Below are positions 24,187 to 34,756 of a stretch of 64,000 nt of DNA, one piece after another (the stretch's first letter is position 1; each line of letters begins with the position of its first letter). This DNA comes from Vibrio aphrogenes. GTDB taxonomy: Bacteria > Pseudomonadota > Gammaproteobacteria > Enterobacterales > Vibrionaceae. Location: NCBI RefSeq assembly GCF_002157735.2, contig NZ_AP018689.1:2141619-2205618 (forward strand). Reading direction: 5' to 3'. The notes beneath the pieces are model-generated. The model worked only from the letters and a program-made list of their open reading frames with translations, did no database searches and was not told the DNA's origin. The translations under genes were made by a program, and so were the position numbers.

Positions 24187-25997
24187 TAGTACACATCCCT
24201 TTGATAACGTTTTGCTTTACGTAGGTCATTAATAAATTCTTCTGCTTGCTCTTGACCTAACTGACCTTGCTCTTTAACAACTTGAATCAATGCATTGTGG
24301 ACATCTTTTGCCATTCTATTGGCATCTCCACAAATATAGATATAAGCCCCTTGTTGCAACCATTGCCAAACTTCCGCAGCATTTTCTAAGATACGATCTT
24401 GTACGTAGACCTTTTCGGCCTGATCACGACTAAAAGCCACATCCATCTTGGTCAAGATTCCAGATTTTAAATATTTCTGCCATTCCACTTGGTATAAGAA
24501 ATCTTGGGTGAAAGTACGGTCACCAAAAAATAACCAATTTTTACCTTCAGCATCTCGTGCTTCTCTTTCTTGAATAAAACTCCGGAATGGTGCTATACCC
24601 GTACCTGGGCCGATCATGATCACTGGGGTGCTATCATCTTGCGGCAGTTTGAAATTATTGTTGTGCTCAATGAAGACTTTAACGCTATCTCCCTCCTCTA
24701 AACGATGAGTTAAATAATGTGACGCGCCACCAAAACGCTTTTCTTCACCTTGTTGATACTCAACTAGACCAACGGTTAAATGCACTTCATCTTCAACTTC
24801 AGCCTGACTTGAAGCAATGGAATATAAACGTGGTGTTAATTTACGGAACAAACTAGTTAATTGCTCAGCGGTCAGTGTTGTTTTCTTCTCTCTTAGAACA
24901 TCAATAACTTGAGTGTTGCTTGAGTACTCACGTAACTTGTCTTTATCTTCCACCAGCTTTTGTAATTTCTTACTGCCTGATAATTCGGCGTATTGAGTAA
25001 CAAGCTGTGGATTCGACGTTGTGATCTCAAACTTACTCACTAATGCACTATGAATAGAAAGGCTTTCATCATCGAGCTCAATGCTTTCAATACCAGATAG
25101 ACCAACTTGATCTAAAATCGCAGCGACTAGATCAGAACTGTTTTCATACCAAACACCTAACGCATCTCCAGGCTGATAAGTAATGCCTGAACCATCGAGA
25201 TCAATTTCAATATGGCGAACATCTTTTCCAGAATCGCGACCGGTAATTTTTTGGCTGGTCAAAAGACTTGCCGTATAAGGATTTTGTTTATTCCATGGGC
25301 TTTCAATATGGGCAGATTGACCAACAGGTAATTGCACAACTTGCGCATCGTTAGCCGATAAGGTTTCTTTCACTTTTTCTAATGCTTGCTTACGCCATTC
25401 AGCCGCAGGTGCTTCGTAATCAACATCACAATCAACACGCTCTAAAAAGGCGGTTGCGCCAAGCTTACTTAAGTAACTATCAAAATCTTTACCCGTTTGG
25501 CAAAAGAACTCATAACTAGAATCTCCTAAACCTATCACCGCGTATTGTAAGTTCGGTAGTTTAGGGGCCTTCTTCGATTGTAAAAACTCATGCAGTTCAA
25601 TCGCATTATCTGGTGCTTCCCCTTCACCGTTGGTTGAGGCAACAATGATCACGTGAGTTTCTTTGGCTAAATTTTTTCCTTTGTAATCACTCGCATCAAA
25701 TAATTCCACCGCTATACCATTAGTATCGGCTTCATTTTTAAGTGCTTCTGCCACCCCTTTAGCATTACCCGTTTGTGAGGCATAAATGATGGTCAATTTT
25801 CCAGCCGGTTGAGAAGCGACAGATAATTGAGAAGATTGGGCGCTACCTGCGGGCTGACCGGTTTGGCTTAAGCCCCAAAAGTAACCACTGACCCAAGCCA
25901 GTTGTTGTGGAGACAGCTCAGCCATCGCTTGTTGCAATTGACCAATTTGTTGATCATTAAGCGGGCTAGCCAGAGCCGAAAGATCCTTTAGTAACAT
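24186..25997 (-). CDS. cysJ: CysJ, sulfite reductase flavoprotein (alpha) subunit
   Basis: NADPH-dependent FMN/FAD diflavin reductase that passes electrons to CysI. The 603-residue protein contains an N-terminal helical region, a flavodoxin domain beginning [14 protein letters not shown] (about residues 74-87), then FAD-binding (RLYSIASS) and NADPH-binding ([12 protein letters not shown]) motifs, and ends KRYQRDVY, the usual C-terminus. It is first in the cysJIH operon; a CysB-type activator site is expected upstream but I could not pin it down. Confidence 0.97.
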   Translation of the reverse strand: MLLKDLSALASPLNDQQIGQLQQAMAELSPQQLAWVSGYFWGLSQTGQPAGSAQSSQLSVASQPAGKLTIIYASQTGNAKGVAEALKNEADTNGIAVELFDASDYKGKNLAKETHVIIVASTNGEGEAPDNAIELHEFLQSKKAPKLPNLQYAVIGLGDSSYEFFCQTGKDFDSYLSKLGATAFLERVDCDVDYEAPAAEWRKQALEKVKETLSANDAQVVQLPVGQSAHIESPWNKQNPYTASLLTSQKITGRDSGKDVRHIEIDLDGSGITYQPGDALGVWYENSSDLVAAILDQVGLSGIESIELDDESLSIHSALVSKFEITTSNPQLVTQYAELSGSKKLQKLVEDKDKLREYSSNTQVIDVLREKKTTLTAEQLTSLFRKLTPRLYSIASSQAEVEDEVHLTVGLVEYQQGEEKRFGGASHYLTHRLEEGDSVKVFIEHNNNFKLPQDDSTPVIMIGPGTGIAPFRSFIQEREARDAEGKNWLFFGDRTFTQDFLYQVEWQKYLKSGILTKMDVAFSRDQAEKVYVQDRILENAAEVWQWLQQGAYIYICGDANRMAKDVHNALIQVVKEQGQLGQEQAEEFINDLRKAKRYQRDVY

Positions 25998-26060
25998 GTC
26001 ACGACATCCTATCTTTTTATCAGCCTAAGCCACATCAACGTTTACTTAGACATTTAGGGA

Positions 26061-26092
26061 TATATCCAAAGTAGTTGGATTACAGCAAAGTG
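26061..26092. repeat. Interspersed intergenic repeat, copy A (diverged)
   Basis: TATATCCAAAGTAGTTGGAT and the following TACAGCAAAGTG resemble copies at 34561 and 41084 (core TATACCCAAG...TCAAGATGC). This copy is the most diverged. All three lie in leader regions of minus-strand genes. Confidence 0.5.
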
Positions 26093-26239
26093 AATAATCA
26101 CCACCAATAAAGCTGCAATGACCAATACAAAGGGGATTAACAATATAATTGCTTCATGAGACTAGATTAACGATTCTGATGAATATCGAGAAAGAATTGA
26201 TAAGTATGTTTTATAACTTTTTGGACATAAGAAATGAAA

Positions 26240-26272
26240 ACACCGCAACGGCTAAAATCAGCGCTACGGTGT
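26240..26272 (-). terminator. Possible terminator downstream of the small unknown gene
   Basis: Minus strand: ACACCGTAGCGC pairs imperfectly with GCCGTTGCGGTGT, followed by TTTTCATTTCTT. Moderate stem, interrupted T run. Confidence 0.5.
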
Positions 26273-26289
26273 CAGTGAGGTGAAACGCG

Positions 26290-26520
26290 TTATTTATTGG
26301 CAATACGAACTTGTCTAAATCCTACGTCTATAGCTAAGCGAGAGGCATCGTCCATATTTTGATAATGACATTCTTGACCATGTTCATCAGTGAGCAATAC
26401 TAAGCCTCCTCGATGATGGCGAAATTCCACTATCCAATCTTCCTCTTCAATCGAAGATTCAATAATGGCTTCAAGCAATTGCTTTTCTTGATATAAGCGG
26501 CGTAATTCAGTCACAGTCAT
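26290..26520 (-). CDS. Small conserved-looking protein of unknown function
   Basis: I do not recognise this family. From the ATG at 26520, which has AAGGG eight bases upstream, it encodes 76 residues: an N-terminal helix MTVTELRRLYQEKQLLEAII, an acidic turn (SSIEEEDWIVEF), a short beta-like section with RHHRGGLVLLTDEHGQECH, and a basic C-terminus ending RQVRIANK. The frame continues upstream to an ATG at 26580 but without a good ribosome-binding site. It has no signal peptide or membrane helix. It follows pspG and may be cotranscribed with it, which would put it under the envelope-stress sigma54 promoter. Confidence 0.75.
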   Translation of the reverse strand: MTVTELRRLYQEKQLLEAIIESSIEEEDWIVEFRHHRGGLVLLTDEHGQECHYQNMDDASRLAIDVGFRQVRIANK

Positions 26521-26650
26521 AACCAGCCCTTCCATGTCTCTTAGACACACTCTCTTTATTAAGCATGGCGCAAATTTCAAAACTTGCGAGCTAAATAGGC
26601 AACTTTATGGACTGACCACTAAAAAGTAGTGAATGATTCATTCACTTTGG

Positions 26651-26863
26651 TTAAAAAGGACTTGGCTTATTGTAATGCTTATAAAGATACAAACCGATAA
26701 GCGCAACAATGATCCAAGGTAATAATTTGATCACCGCGCCAACCATAGTTACGACAAAGCCAAACAATAGGGCCGCTGCAAAGGCAATAAAGAAAGTCAC
26801 CATAGTGACGCCGGTGAACATCAATACTCCAAAGAACACTAAGATAAACAATAATTCGAACAT
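26651..26863 (-). CDS. pspG: PspG, phage-shock protein G
   Basis: Small inner-membrane effector of the PspA/PspF envelope-stress response. The 70 residues start MFELLFILVFFGVLMFTGVT, closely following E. coli PspG, and form two or three hydrophobic helices with the conserved AVIKLLPWII segment. Its position next to dusA is also conserved with E. coli (yjbN-yjbO). A sigma54 promoter lies upstream, which strongly supports the call. Confidence 0.92.
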   Translation of the reverse strand: MFELLFILVFFGVLMFTGVTMVTFFIAFAAALLFGFVVTMVGAVIKLLPWIIVALIGLYLYKHYNKPSPF

Positions 26864-26895
26864 ACATCTTCCTTCTCGTCTTTATTGCTATCAAC

Positions 26896-26913
26896 TTGCA
26901 CAATGTAGGCCAA
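26896..26913 (-). promoter_or_regulatory. Sigma54 promoter of pspG
   Basis: Minus strand TTGGCCTACATTGTGCAA has GG and GC separated by exactly ten bases, as required for -24/-12 recognition. It lies about 30 bases before the pspG start. In E. coli pspG is a PspF/sigma54 target. Confidence 0.82.
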
Positions 26914-27032
26914 GTTAAAAGCAAGATGATTCATTTAAAAATCAAAAGGTTAAAATTAAGAAAGAAAATTCAAATGAAAAGACATGGCTAATTTCACTAA
27001 TTTACAGTCAAATTAGCCATTTGCAAGACTGG

Positions 27033-28019
27033 TTAAACATCTAATTCAGCAGGAATTTTGGCTAAAGCGGCTTCGACGACTTCAATCCCAGCGCCTGACT
27101 TATGGGCATTCTCACTGATATGACGACGCCATTGACGTGCGCCTGGCATAGCTTGGAATAACCCTAACATATGACGTGTGATATGGCCTAAACTGGCTCC
27201 TTTTGCCATTTCATCTTCAATGTATGGCAACATTTTCTGCACCACCTGACGTCTTTTGATTATCGGTTTATCCGCTCCAAATAAACGTTGGTCCACTTCC
27301 GCCAATAAATACGGGTTTTGGTATGCTTCACGTCCAACCATCACACCATCGAGGTGCTTAAGATGTGTTTCACATTCTTCTAAGGTTTTCACTCCCCCAT
27401 TAACCGCAATAGTTAAATGTGGGAAATCTTTTTTTACCTGATAAGCACGCTCATAAATAAGTTCTGGAATTTCACGGTTCTCTTTAGGGCTTAATCCTGA
27501 AAGCCATGCTTTACGAGCATGAATAGTAAATTGATCGACGCCACCCTTCTCACTCACTAAAGTAATAAAGCGGGTTAAAAATTCATACGAATCCTGCTCA
27601 TCAATCCCAATACGCGTTTTCACGGTGACCGGAATATCAACGACTTCACGCATCGCTGCCATACATTCAGCCACCAGCTCAGGTTCCGCCATCAGGCAAG
27701 CACCAAACATACCATTTTGCACCCGATCCGATGGGCAACCAACGTTAAGGTTGATCTCATCATAACCACGCTCCGCCGCTAACTGCGCACACTTAGCTAA
27801 ATCTGCAGGGTTAGAGCCTCCTAATTGTAAGGCCACAGGGTGCTCTGGTTGAGAAAACTGCAAAAAATCCCCTTTGCCATAAAGAATTGCGCCAGTGGTC
27901 ACCATTTCGGTATATAGCAATGCATGCTCTGAAAGTAGACGATGAAAGTAACGACAGTGGCGATCGGTCCAATCGAGCATTGGAGCGACGGAAAAACGTT
28001 GCAATGGGTAATTTTTCAT
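27033..28019 (-). CDS. dusA: DusA, tRNA-dihydrouridine(20/20a) synthase
   Basis: Flavoenzyme that reduces uridine to dihydrouridine in the tRNA D-loop. The 328 residues show the FMN-barrel start [18 protein letters not shown] and the catalytic cysteine C95 in [14 protein letters not shown]. The conserved [16 protein letters not shown] stretch is typical of the DusA subgroup. It is divergent from zur, an arrangement also seen in other gammaproteobacteria. Confidence 0.97.
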   Translation of the reverse strand: MKNYPLQRFSVAPMLDWTDRHCRYFHRLLSEHALLYTEMVTTGAILYGKGDFLQFSQPEHPVALQLGGSNPADLAKCAQLAAERGYDEINLNVGCPSDRVQNGMFGACLMAEPELVAECMAAMREVVDIPVTVKTRIGIDEQDSYEFLTRFITLVSEKGGVDQFTIHARKAWLSGLSPKENREIPELIYERAYQVKKDFPHLTIAVNGGVKTLEECETHLKHLDGVMVGREAYQNPYLLAEVDQRLFGADKPIIKRRQVVQKMLPYIEDEMAKGASLGHITRHMLGLFQAMPGARQWRRHISENAHKSGAGIEVVEAALAKIPAELDV

Positions 28020-28156
28020 AATGGTATATGGGATAAATATCTCTGACTTATTAAGCCAAATATTTTACCATAGGCCGATGAAGTGCACATCAAGCAAATA
28101 CAACCTGTGATGGCGCAACCTATCTTCGAGTTTAAGGCATAATTAAGGCTACGATT

Positions 28157-28606
28157 TTGAATACACGTTTACTTCAACAAGTGACTGAACTTTGTCAACA
28201 AAGAGGGGTTCGTCTCACCTCACAACGTCAACAAGTCTTAGAACTGATTTGGCAACAAAAAGGATCGGCGACGGCGTATGAGTTATTGGATAAACTAAAG
28301 CAAACCGAACCTCAAGCTAAGCCACCTACGGTCTACAGAGCGTTAGAGTTTTTATTAGAGCAAGGGTTTATCCATCGTGTTGAATCCACCAATAGTTTTG
28401 TGTCGTGTTGTTTTTTTGATGAACATGATTGCCACGGTCAACACAAGCATTTTTCTCACTTGCTCATTTGTGATCAATGTGGGGATGTGACAGAGCTACA
28501 AGATGAGACATTAATCAAACGACTCACTAAGAATATTAATGCTCATGGATTTAAGCTTACCAACCACGTGATTGAAACTCATGGGGTGTGCAAAAGCTGC
28601 CAATAA
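28157..28606 (+). CDS. zur: Zur, zinc uptake regulator (Fur family)
   Basis: Zn-responsive repressor of zinc import. The 149-residue protein has an N-terminal winged-helix domain with VRLTSQRQQVLELIW and KPPTVYRALEFLLEQGFIHRVES, nearly identical to the E. coli Zur pattern, and C-terminal metal-binding cysteines in CDQCGD and CKSCQ plus histidines in DEHDCHGQHKH. No ATG is available: the frame is closed upstream at 28133, so a TTG at 28157 is the best start, with AAGG ten bases before it. Confidence 0.93.
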   Translation: MNTRLLQQVTELCQQRGVRLTSQRQQVLELIWQQKGSATAYELLDKLKQTEPQAKPPTVYRALEFLLEQGFIHRVESTNSFVSCCFFDEHDCHGQHKHFSHLLICDQCGDVTELQDETLIKRLTKNINAHGFKLTNHVIETHGVCKSCQ

Positions 28607-28644
28607 TCCCACTCTCAACAATAATCATAAAAAAGTGTAACCAT

Positions 28645-28676
28645 AAAAAAAGAGAAGCCTTATCCGCTTCTCTTTT
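28645..28676. terminator. Bidirectional terminator between zur and pgi
   Basis: AAAAAAGAGAAG and CTTCTCTTTTT pair around a 9-base loop between convergent genes; A and T runs allow use on both strands. Confidence 0.85.
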
Positions 28677-28699
28677 TATTATTCAGAAAGTTAACTCTA

Positions 28700-30352
28700 T
28701 TACGCTTTGAATGCTTTAAAAGCGTTAATCAAACCATTCGTTGAACTATCGTGCGACTCAACTGGGTTGTTGTCAGCAAGCTCAGGTAAAATTTGGTTAG
28801 CTAATTGCTTACCAAGCTCTACGCCCCATTGGTCAAAGGTAAAGATATTCCAAATAACCCCTTGCACAAAGATTTTGTGTTCGTACATTGCAATCAAATT
28901 ACCCAAAGTGGTTGGGTTGATTTGCTTCACTAAAATCGAGTTAGTCGGACGGTTACCTTCAAACACTTTAAAGTTAACCAGATCTTTCACTTCTTCTGCC
29001 GTTTTACCAGCAGCGATAAATTCAGCTTCGACTTGCTCTTTAGATTTACCAAATGCAAGCGCTTCAGTTTGAGCAAAGAAGTTAGACATCAGTTTTTGGT
29101 GGTGATCACCAATTTGGTTATGACTAATTGCCGGCGCAATAAAATCACAAGGAATTAATTTAGTTCCTTGGTGGATCAATTGATAGAAAGCGTGTTGACC
29201 ATTAGTACCAGGTTCACCCCAAATAATTGGACCCGTTTGGTAATCTACGGCCTGACCATTACGGTCAACATATTTACCGTTTGATTCCATATTACCTTGT
29301 TGGAAATAAGCCGCGAAGCGATGCATGTATTGATCGTAAGGCAGGATAGCTTCCGATTCAGCACCATGGAAGTTGTTGTACCAAATACCAATCAACGCCA
29401 AGATGACAGGAATGTTGTTTTCAAATTCAGTATTTGCAAAATGCTTATCCATTTCATGCGCACCTTCCAATAACTCAACAAAGTTATCAAAGCCAATCGC
29501 TAAACAGATTGAAAGACCGATTGCAGACCATAGTGAATAACGACCACCAACCCAGTCCCAGAATTCAAACATGTTATCTGTATCAATACCAAAATCAGCA
29601 ACCGATTGGGCGTTGGTTGAAAGTGCCGCAAAGTGTTTTGCAACATGAGCAGAATCAATCGCCGCCTCCAAGAACCAATCACGAGCAGTGTGAGCATTAG
29701 TCATGGTTTCTTGAGTGGTAAAAGTTTTTGAAGCCACTAGGAAAAGCGTGGTTTCAGGGTTTAGCCCTTTCAATGTTTCAGCGATATGGGTTCCATCAAC
29801 GTTTGAAACGAAGTGCATATTTAAACGCGTTTTATAAGCGGATAATGCTTCAGATACCATGTAAGGACCAAGGTCAGAACCACCGATACCGATGTTAACA
29901 ATATCCGTGATTTCTTTGCCAGTGTAGCCTTTCCATTCACCCGATACGATTCGGTTAGTAAAGCTTTCCATCTTAGCTAATACCGCATTCACACCAGGCA
30001 TCACATCTACACCGTCAACCAAGACCGGCGTATTGCTGCGATTACGTAATGCTGTATGTAATACCGCACGACCTTCGGTTTGGTTGATCTTATCACCCGC
30101 AAACATCGCTTCGATTGCCGATTTAACTTCCGTTTGCTCCGCAAGAGCAAAAAGATGCGTTAGCGTTTCTTGGTCAATTAAGTTCTTTGAGTAATCCACT
30201 AAAATATCTGAGCCAAACTTGGCAGAGAACTGATTAAAGCGATCCGCATTTTGTGCGAATAAGCTTGAAAGCTCCATATCTTGTGCTGATTCAAAGTGTT
30301 CAGTTAACGCTTTCCACGCGGATGTTGTGGTTGGGTTAATATTTTTCAACAT
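28700..30352 (-). CDS. pgi: Pgi, glucose-6-phosphate isomerase
   Basis: Glycolysis/gluconeogenesis enzyme interconverting glucose-6-phosphate and fructose-6-phosphate. 550 residues is the standard length. Both PROSITE-type signatures are visible: [15 protein letters not shown] in the middle and, toward the C-terminus, [16 protein letters not shown]. Phosphate-binding loop [12 protein letters not shown] lies near residue 150. It is monocistronic, with a terminator after it and a 264-base gap before it. Confidence 0.98.
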   Translation of the reverse strand: MLKNINPTTTSAWKALTEHFESAQDMELSSLFAQNADRFNQFSAKFGSDILVDYSKNLIDQETLTHLFALAEQTEVKSAIEAMFAGDKINQTEGRAVLHTALRNRSNTPVLVDGVDVMPGVNAVLAKMESFTNRIVSGEWKGYTGKEITDIVNIGIGGSDLGPYMVSEALSAYKTRLNMHFVSNVDGTHIAETLKGLNPETTLFLVASKTFTTQETMTNAHTARDWFLEAAIDSAHVAKHFAALSTNAQSVADFGIDTDNMFEFWDWVGGRYSLWSAIGLSICLAIGFDNFVELLEGAHEMDKHFANTEFENNIPVILALIGIWYNNFHGAESEAILPYDQYMHRFAAYFQQGNMESNGKYVDRNGQAVDYQTGPIIWGEPGTNGQHAFYQLIHQGTKLIPCDFIAPAISHNQIGDHHQKLMSNFFAQTEALAFGKSKEQVEAEFIAAGKTAEEVKDLVNFKVFEGNRPTNSILVKQINPTTLGNLIAMYEHKIFVQGVIWNIFTFDQWGVELGKQLANQILPELADNNPVESHDSSTNGLINAFKAFKA

Positions 30353-30616
30353 GATTCATTCCTGGTATGTCTAATGGTTTCTTCAGAACAAAAAACCATA
30401 CGGTTAATTGCCTGCCCCCGATACAAAAACTCAGCCATTTAACGAGATGGCTCAATTCAAAAACTTTCTTCTTTGGCGTCGAACGTCTAAATCAGATTAT
30501 CGCAATGATTTATGTGATCTGTATTGCGTTATATCAGTTTAAATATAACTCATAAGTGATCCAAGAGATTCCGGCAATTTGTCGATATGTTTTACTTTGT
30601 CATCCTTTCTCTTTGC

Positions 30617-31948
30617 TTAAAATGGTTGATTCACCATGACGCGAAACATGCTTTCCTCATCTCCCCATGCCATTTCGGCTCGAACAACGATGCCTTCAAC
30701 TTGAAAACGGACCGCTCCGCCATAACTCACCTGCATATCATCATGCAATTCAGATAAGTTATATTCATCAGCCACTCGGCCAACGTCGGTAAATAAGACC
30801 CATTGCCACCAAGGGACATGATACCAATCAAACACAGGCCAATTTTGAAGTGGTTGCCAATCAGGCATTACACGATATTCTAAGCTATAGTTGATAGCCG
30901 CTCGGCCAGTGAATCGCCCCGATGCGAAACCTCGTTGACGATATAGGCCGCCCAATCTTACTCCGGCATATTCAGGAGGGCGGTGTGTTTTGCCTTGGTT
31001 CCAACTTGGAGTGCCTGCGGTATAAAAATCAAATGCCACAACTTGTTTGTTAAAGACATGACCTAATGCCCCAAGATCAAAGTATTGGCTATTTTGAAAC
31101 TCCCAAGTACTCCACGGATCCTCATTACCCACTTTAGGAGCATAGGTGTAATTGAACAAGGTATGCGAGCCATGGGTGGTATTACGAATGCTATCTCGGT
31201 TATCCCAATCAAAACTGAAAATCATGCCCCAAGTATGGTCAGGATCATCATAGACAACCCCATCGAGCTGACGAGATTTATAAAAAGGCGTAAATCCTAA
31301 GCTCGTCACCCCACTCTCCCATGGCGTTATCCCTGCAATTTTTCGATTGGGCGAATAACTGGCACTCGCCGCCCGCTCTTTCCCTAACCCTAGTGGCAAT
31401 ACATAACGAAATTTGGCTTGTAAACGAGACTCTTGGCCATCAGCTTCTGTGTAGTCATCAAAGTCAGAACTATTGCTGGTCGCATTACCAAGGTAGTAAC
31501 GATAATCGTCAAACTGAGCAAGGTAAGCATCGGCATCGATTAACCAACGCTCTCCTAACTGATAATTATAACCGCCTAAATAGGAGACATAACTGCCTTT
31601 ATCGGAGACAAACCCGGCACCTAATAACGCGGCTTGAGGTTGGCCAGCTCCTTTTAATAACCCCGCCGCACCAATAGAGTTACCAATGGAATCAGAGATA
31701 AAGCCAAATGGCACAATTTTAAATTCAGAATACCAAGAGTCTTTAGCGTTATCCGATGAGTCTTGAGAAGGGATATCTTGATGGGCAGAAGGAGAAGAAT
31801 CTTGATGATGAAGAGGAGATGAAAGGCTGATATTAGGCTCAGCCGATACACTAGTTGAAAAAAAAACCAATAAACCAACAGCAATTGTAAATCTACCCTG
31901 TTGGCAAAAATAATTTTTCATCGGAACTAAAGCACTAGGAGTCATCAT
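30617..31948 (-). CDS. Outer-membrane beta-barrel protein, BamA/TamA (surface antigen D15) C-terminal type
   Basis: 443 residues with a signal peptide (about 11-36, ending SVSA-EP) and then a series of amphipathic strands with aromatic-rich turns. The QRGFASGRFTGRAAINYSLEYR segment resembles the conserved RGF motif and following strands of BamA/TamA barrels, and the chain ends in a terminal phenylalanine (VMVNQPF), the usual outer-membrane targeting signal. I see no POTRA repeats, so this is a barrel-only relative of unknown role. Its first ATG overlaps the alr stop codon (ATGA), implying translational coupling; translation from the internal Met11 is also possible. Confidence 0.82.
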   Translation of the reverse strand: MMTPSALVPMKNYFCQQGRFTIAVGLLVFFSTSVSAEPNISLSSPLHHQDSSPSAHQDIPSQDSSDNAKDSWYSEFKIVPFGFISDSIGNSIGAAGLLKGAGQPQAALLGAGFVSDKGSYVSYLGGYNYQLGERWLIDADAYLAQFDDYRYYLGNATSNSSDFDDYTEADGQESRLQAKFRYVLPLGLGKERAASASYSPNRKIAGITPWESGVTSLGFTPFYKSRQLDGVVYDDPDHTWGMIFSFDWDNRDSIRNTTHGSHTLFNYTYAPKVGNEDPWSTWEFQNSQYFDLGALGHVFNKQVVAFDFYTAGTPSWNQGKTHRPPEYAGVRLGGLYRQRGFASGRFTGRAAINYSLEYRVMPDWQPLQNWPVFDWYHVPWWQWVLFTDVGRVADEYNLSELHDDMQVSYGGAVRFQVEGIVVRAEMAWGDEESMFRVMVNQPF

Positions 31949-33042
31949 TCATTATGTTCTTCTTGATAAATCATCACTACTCGCCCTGTCAATTTTGTGA
32001 CTAATTCGTACGCGATAGTTCCTATACGATTGGCAATTTCTTCTGCCGGTAAACCTTCGCCCCATAAAATGGCTTCATTACCCACTTGGTCTTGACTATT
32101 GCAGCCTAAATCCACGGTTAACATGTCCATCGACACCCTACCAACTAGAGGCACTCGGCGACCATTAATGACCACTGGCGTCCCATTAGGCGCAGTGCGA
32201 GGATAACCGTCACCATAGCCAATTGCGATGACACCAATCTTTGTATCTCGCTCGGCCGTCCAAGTCGCACTATACCCTACGCTTTCGCCCGCTTTGACAT
32301 CACGAATGGCAATTAAATGTGATTTTAAGCTCATGACGGGCTTAAATCCCATGGATTCGGCATTTTGCGCTTCAAATGGCGACACACCATACAAAATAAT
32401 TCCCGGCCTTACCCATTCTAAATGACTATCTGGCCAGGCTAAGATCCCTGAAGATGCCGCAATAGAACGCTCACAACCCGCTTCGGCTAATTGGGTAAAT
32501 AACTCGATTTGCTCCATCGTTGCCGGATTATCCAATTCATCCGCACAACCAAAATGGCTAATATAGTGAAGTGGTTTTGCCACATTAGAACACGCTTTTA
32601 AGCGCGTAAGAAATTCCTCTAATTGCTCAGGTCGTACACCTAAACGGTGCATTCCAGTATCAATCTTAAGCCAAACCTCTATCGGAGCCGCCAATTGTGC
32701 TTGCTCTAACGCCAATAATTGCTCTTCACAATGCACGGCCGTATGCAGGTTATTCGCTTGTATGATCGGAAGATCAGAGTCATCAAAAAAGCCTTCTAAT
32801 AATAAGATAGGTTTACTGATCCCCACTCGTCTTAATTCAAGCGCTTCTTCTAATCTCGCGACACCAAAACTGTCTGAGGTAGATTCCAAAGCTTGAGCAA
32901 CCGCAGCAGCACCATGACCATAACCATTGGCTTTCACAATAGTGGTGATCTTACTCTTTCCAACCTTAGTTTTTACTTTTGTAAGGTTATAGCGAAGCGA
33001 GTCTAAATTAACGTATGCGGTTGCCGCGACAGGAGGCTTCAT
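31945..33042 (-). CDS. alr: Alr, alanine racemase (biosynthetic)
   Basis: PLP enzyme supplying D-alanine for peptidoglycan. The 365 residues show the PLP-lysine motif TIVKANGYGHG with K38, and the second-base tyrosine in the ESVGYSATW segment. Downstream of dnaB in the same orientation, matching the dnaB-alr order of E. coli; 90 bases separate them. No signal peptide, so this is the cytoplasmic enzyme rather than a periplasmic broad-spectrum racemase. Confidence 0.96.
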   Translation of the reverse strand: MKPPVAATAYVNLDSLRYNLTKVKTKVGKSKITTIVKANGYGHGAAAVAQALESTSDSFGVARLEEALELRRVGISKPILLLEGFFDDSDLPIIQANNLHTAVHCEEQLLALEQAQLAAPIEVWLKIDTGMHRLGVRPEQLEEFLTRLKACSNVAKPLHYISHFGCADELDNPATMEQIELFTQLAEAGCERSIAASSGILAWPDSHLEWVRPGIILYGVSPFEAQNAESMGFKPVMSLKSHLIAIRDVKAGESVGYSATWTAERDTKIGVIAIGYGDGYPRTAPNGTPVVINGRRVPLVGRVSMDMLTVDLGCNSQDQVGNEAILWGEGLPAEEIANRIGTIAYELVTKLTGRVVMIYQEEHNE

Positions 33043-33132
33043 GATTGGGTCTGTCCTAAATCAATGGATGGTAAGAAATCGATTGTCGTTGTCATTGAGC
33101 TAACCCCTTGTTAACTCAATATTTCAGTGGCT

Positions 33133-34527
33133 TTATTCATCATCAAAGGCTGGGCCCGCGTAATTATCAAAACGGGAGTACTGGCCTTGGAAAGTCAGTC
33201 GCACTGAACCAATAGGTCCGTTACGTTGCTTACCGATAATGATCTCCGCAATTCCTTTTAAGGCACTATCTGGGTGATAAACCTCATCACGGTAAATAAA
33301 CATGATCAAGTCAGCATCTTGCTCAATCGCTCCTGATTCACGCAAATCCGAGTTAATAGGTCGTTTATCAGCACGTTGCTCCAAAGAACGGTTAAGCTGT
33401 GATAATGCCACTACTGGAACATTCAATTCTTTTGCCAACGCTTTTAATGAGCGTGAGATTTCAGAGATCTCTAAGGTACGGTTATCTTGCAAGCCAGGCA
33501 CTCGCATAAGTTGCAAGTAATCGACCATGATCATTGATAACCCCCCGGTTTCACGTGCGATACGACGTGCACGAGATCGTAAATCCGTCGGGGTTAAGCC
33601 CGAGCTATCATCGATATACATATTCTTCTTCTGCATCAGAATACCCATAGTCGATGAGATACGAGCCCAATCTTCATCATCAAGTTGCCCGGTACGGATC
33701 TTAGTTTGATCCACACGTGACAAGGAGGCCAGCATACGCATCATCAATTGTTCTGCGGGCATCTCTAAAGAGAAAATCAGAACGGGTTTGTCTTGATCCA
33801 TCGCTGCGTTTTCACATAAGTTCATCGCAAACGTCGTTTTACCCATCGATGGACGAGCAGCCACAATGATTAAGTCTGAGCCTTGTAAACCTGCCGTCTT
33901 CTTATTGAGATCGGTAAAGCCTGTCGACACCCCTGTCACACCATCTTGTGGCGTTTTATACAGCACTTCAATTCGTTCTAATGTTTTTTCTAAAATATTA
34001 TCAACGCTTTGAGGGCCTTCATTTTCAGCAGTACGCTCTTCGGCAATGGCAAACACTTTACTTTCTGCCATATCCAACAAATCGGCAGAGCTTCTTCCTT
34101 GTGGATCATAACCGGCATCAGCAATTTCATTGGCGATGCCGATTAAATTACGCACCATGGCACGTTCACACACAATGTCAGCATAAGCATTTATATTTGC
34201 CGCACTTGGTGTATTTTTCGCAAGATCGGCGAGATAAGCAAAGCCACCAACCGATTCTAGCTCTTCACGCAACTCCAAATGTTCAGAGAGTGTAATAAGA
34301 TCAAGAGGTTGACTGTTTTCTAAAATCGATTTAATCGCCGCAAAAATTAAACGGTGTGGGCGACTATAAAAATCTTTTTCGACAATTTTCCCGGAAATAG
34401 AATCCCAACGTTCATTATCGAGTAATAAGCCGCCTAAAACGGATTGTTCTGCCTCAAGAGAGTGCGGTGGAACCTTTAAAGCGTCCACTTGCGAATCTGA
34501 GATTTTTCGAGGTTTATTTTCTGCCAT
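33133..34527 (-). CDS. dnaB: DnaB, replicative DNA helicase
   Basis: Hexameric 5'-3' helicase of the replisome. From the ATG at 34527 the protein has 464 residues, beginning MAENKPRK; the frame stays open to 34569 without family support. The N-terminal domain (KVPPHSLEAEQSVLGGLLLD) is followed by the RecA-like motor with Walker A ARPSMGKTT, Walker B IMVDYLQLM, and the arginine-finger region SDLRESGAIEQDADLIMF. No intein or insertion is present. Confidence 0.97.
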   Translation of the reverse strand: MAENKPRKISDSQVDALKVPPHSLEAEQSVLGGLLLDNERWDSISGKIVEKDFYSRPHRLIFAAIKSILENSQPLDLITLSEHLELREELESVGGFAYLADLAKNTPSAANINAYADIVCERAMVRNLIGIANEIADAGYDPQGRSSADLLDMAESKVFAIAEERTAENEGPQSVDNILEKTLERIEVLYKTPQDGVTGVSTGFTDLNKKTAGLQGSDLIIVAARPSMGKTTFAMNLCENAAMDQDKPVLIFSLEMPAEQLMMRMLASLSRVDQTKIRTGQLDDEDWARISSTMGILMQKKNMYIDDSSGLTPTDLRSRARRIARETGGLSMIMVDYLQLMRVPGLQDNRTLEISEISRSLKALAKELNVPVVALSQLNRSLEQRADKRPINSDLRESGAIEQDADLIMFIYRDEVYHPDSALKGIAEIIIGKQRNGPIGSVRLTFQGQYSRFDNYAGPAFDDE

Positions 34528-34560
34528 AGGACCACTTACTTGAAAATTTGAGCCAATCAT

Positions 34561-34592
34561 TATACCCAAGCCACCTCAAGATGCGAGTTCAA
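34561..34592. repeat. Interspersed intergenic repeat, copy B
   Basis: TATACCCAAGCCACCTCAAG followed by ATGCGAGTTCAA. It is closely related to copy C at 41084 and more distantly to copy A at 26061, and lies just before dnaB. Confidence 0.6.
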
Positions 34593-34756
34593 CAAGAATA
34601 AAACCCCTTTGAAACGCGACAAAATAAAAGCCTCAAGACATACGCAGTGCGTGATAAACACACTATCGAATCAAAACATTTAACGGTATGATGACCGCAA
34701 AATTAGCGCCATATTATATTATCGACGGCAATTTATTTATTGAGGTACCATTCTTA

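Larger units (their letters stand above)
25998..26289. other. Intergenic region upstream of cysJ
   Basis: About 290 bases. It holds the cysJ promoter region, one diverged copy of an interspersed Vibrio repeat (26061-26092) and a hairpin with T-rich 3' side on the minus strand (26240-26272) that may terminate the small upstream gene. No protein frame. Confidence 0.6.
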
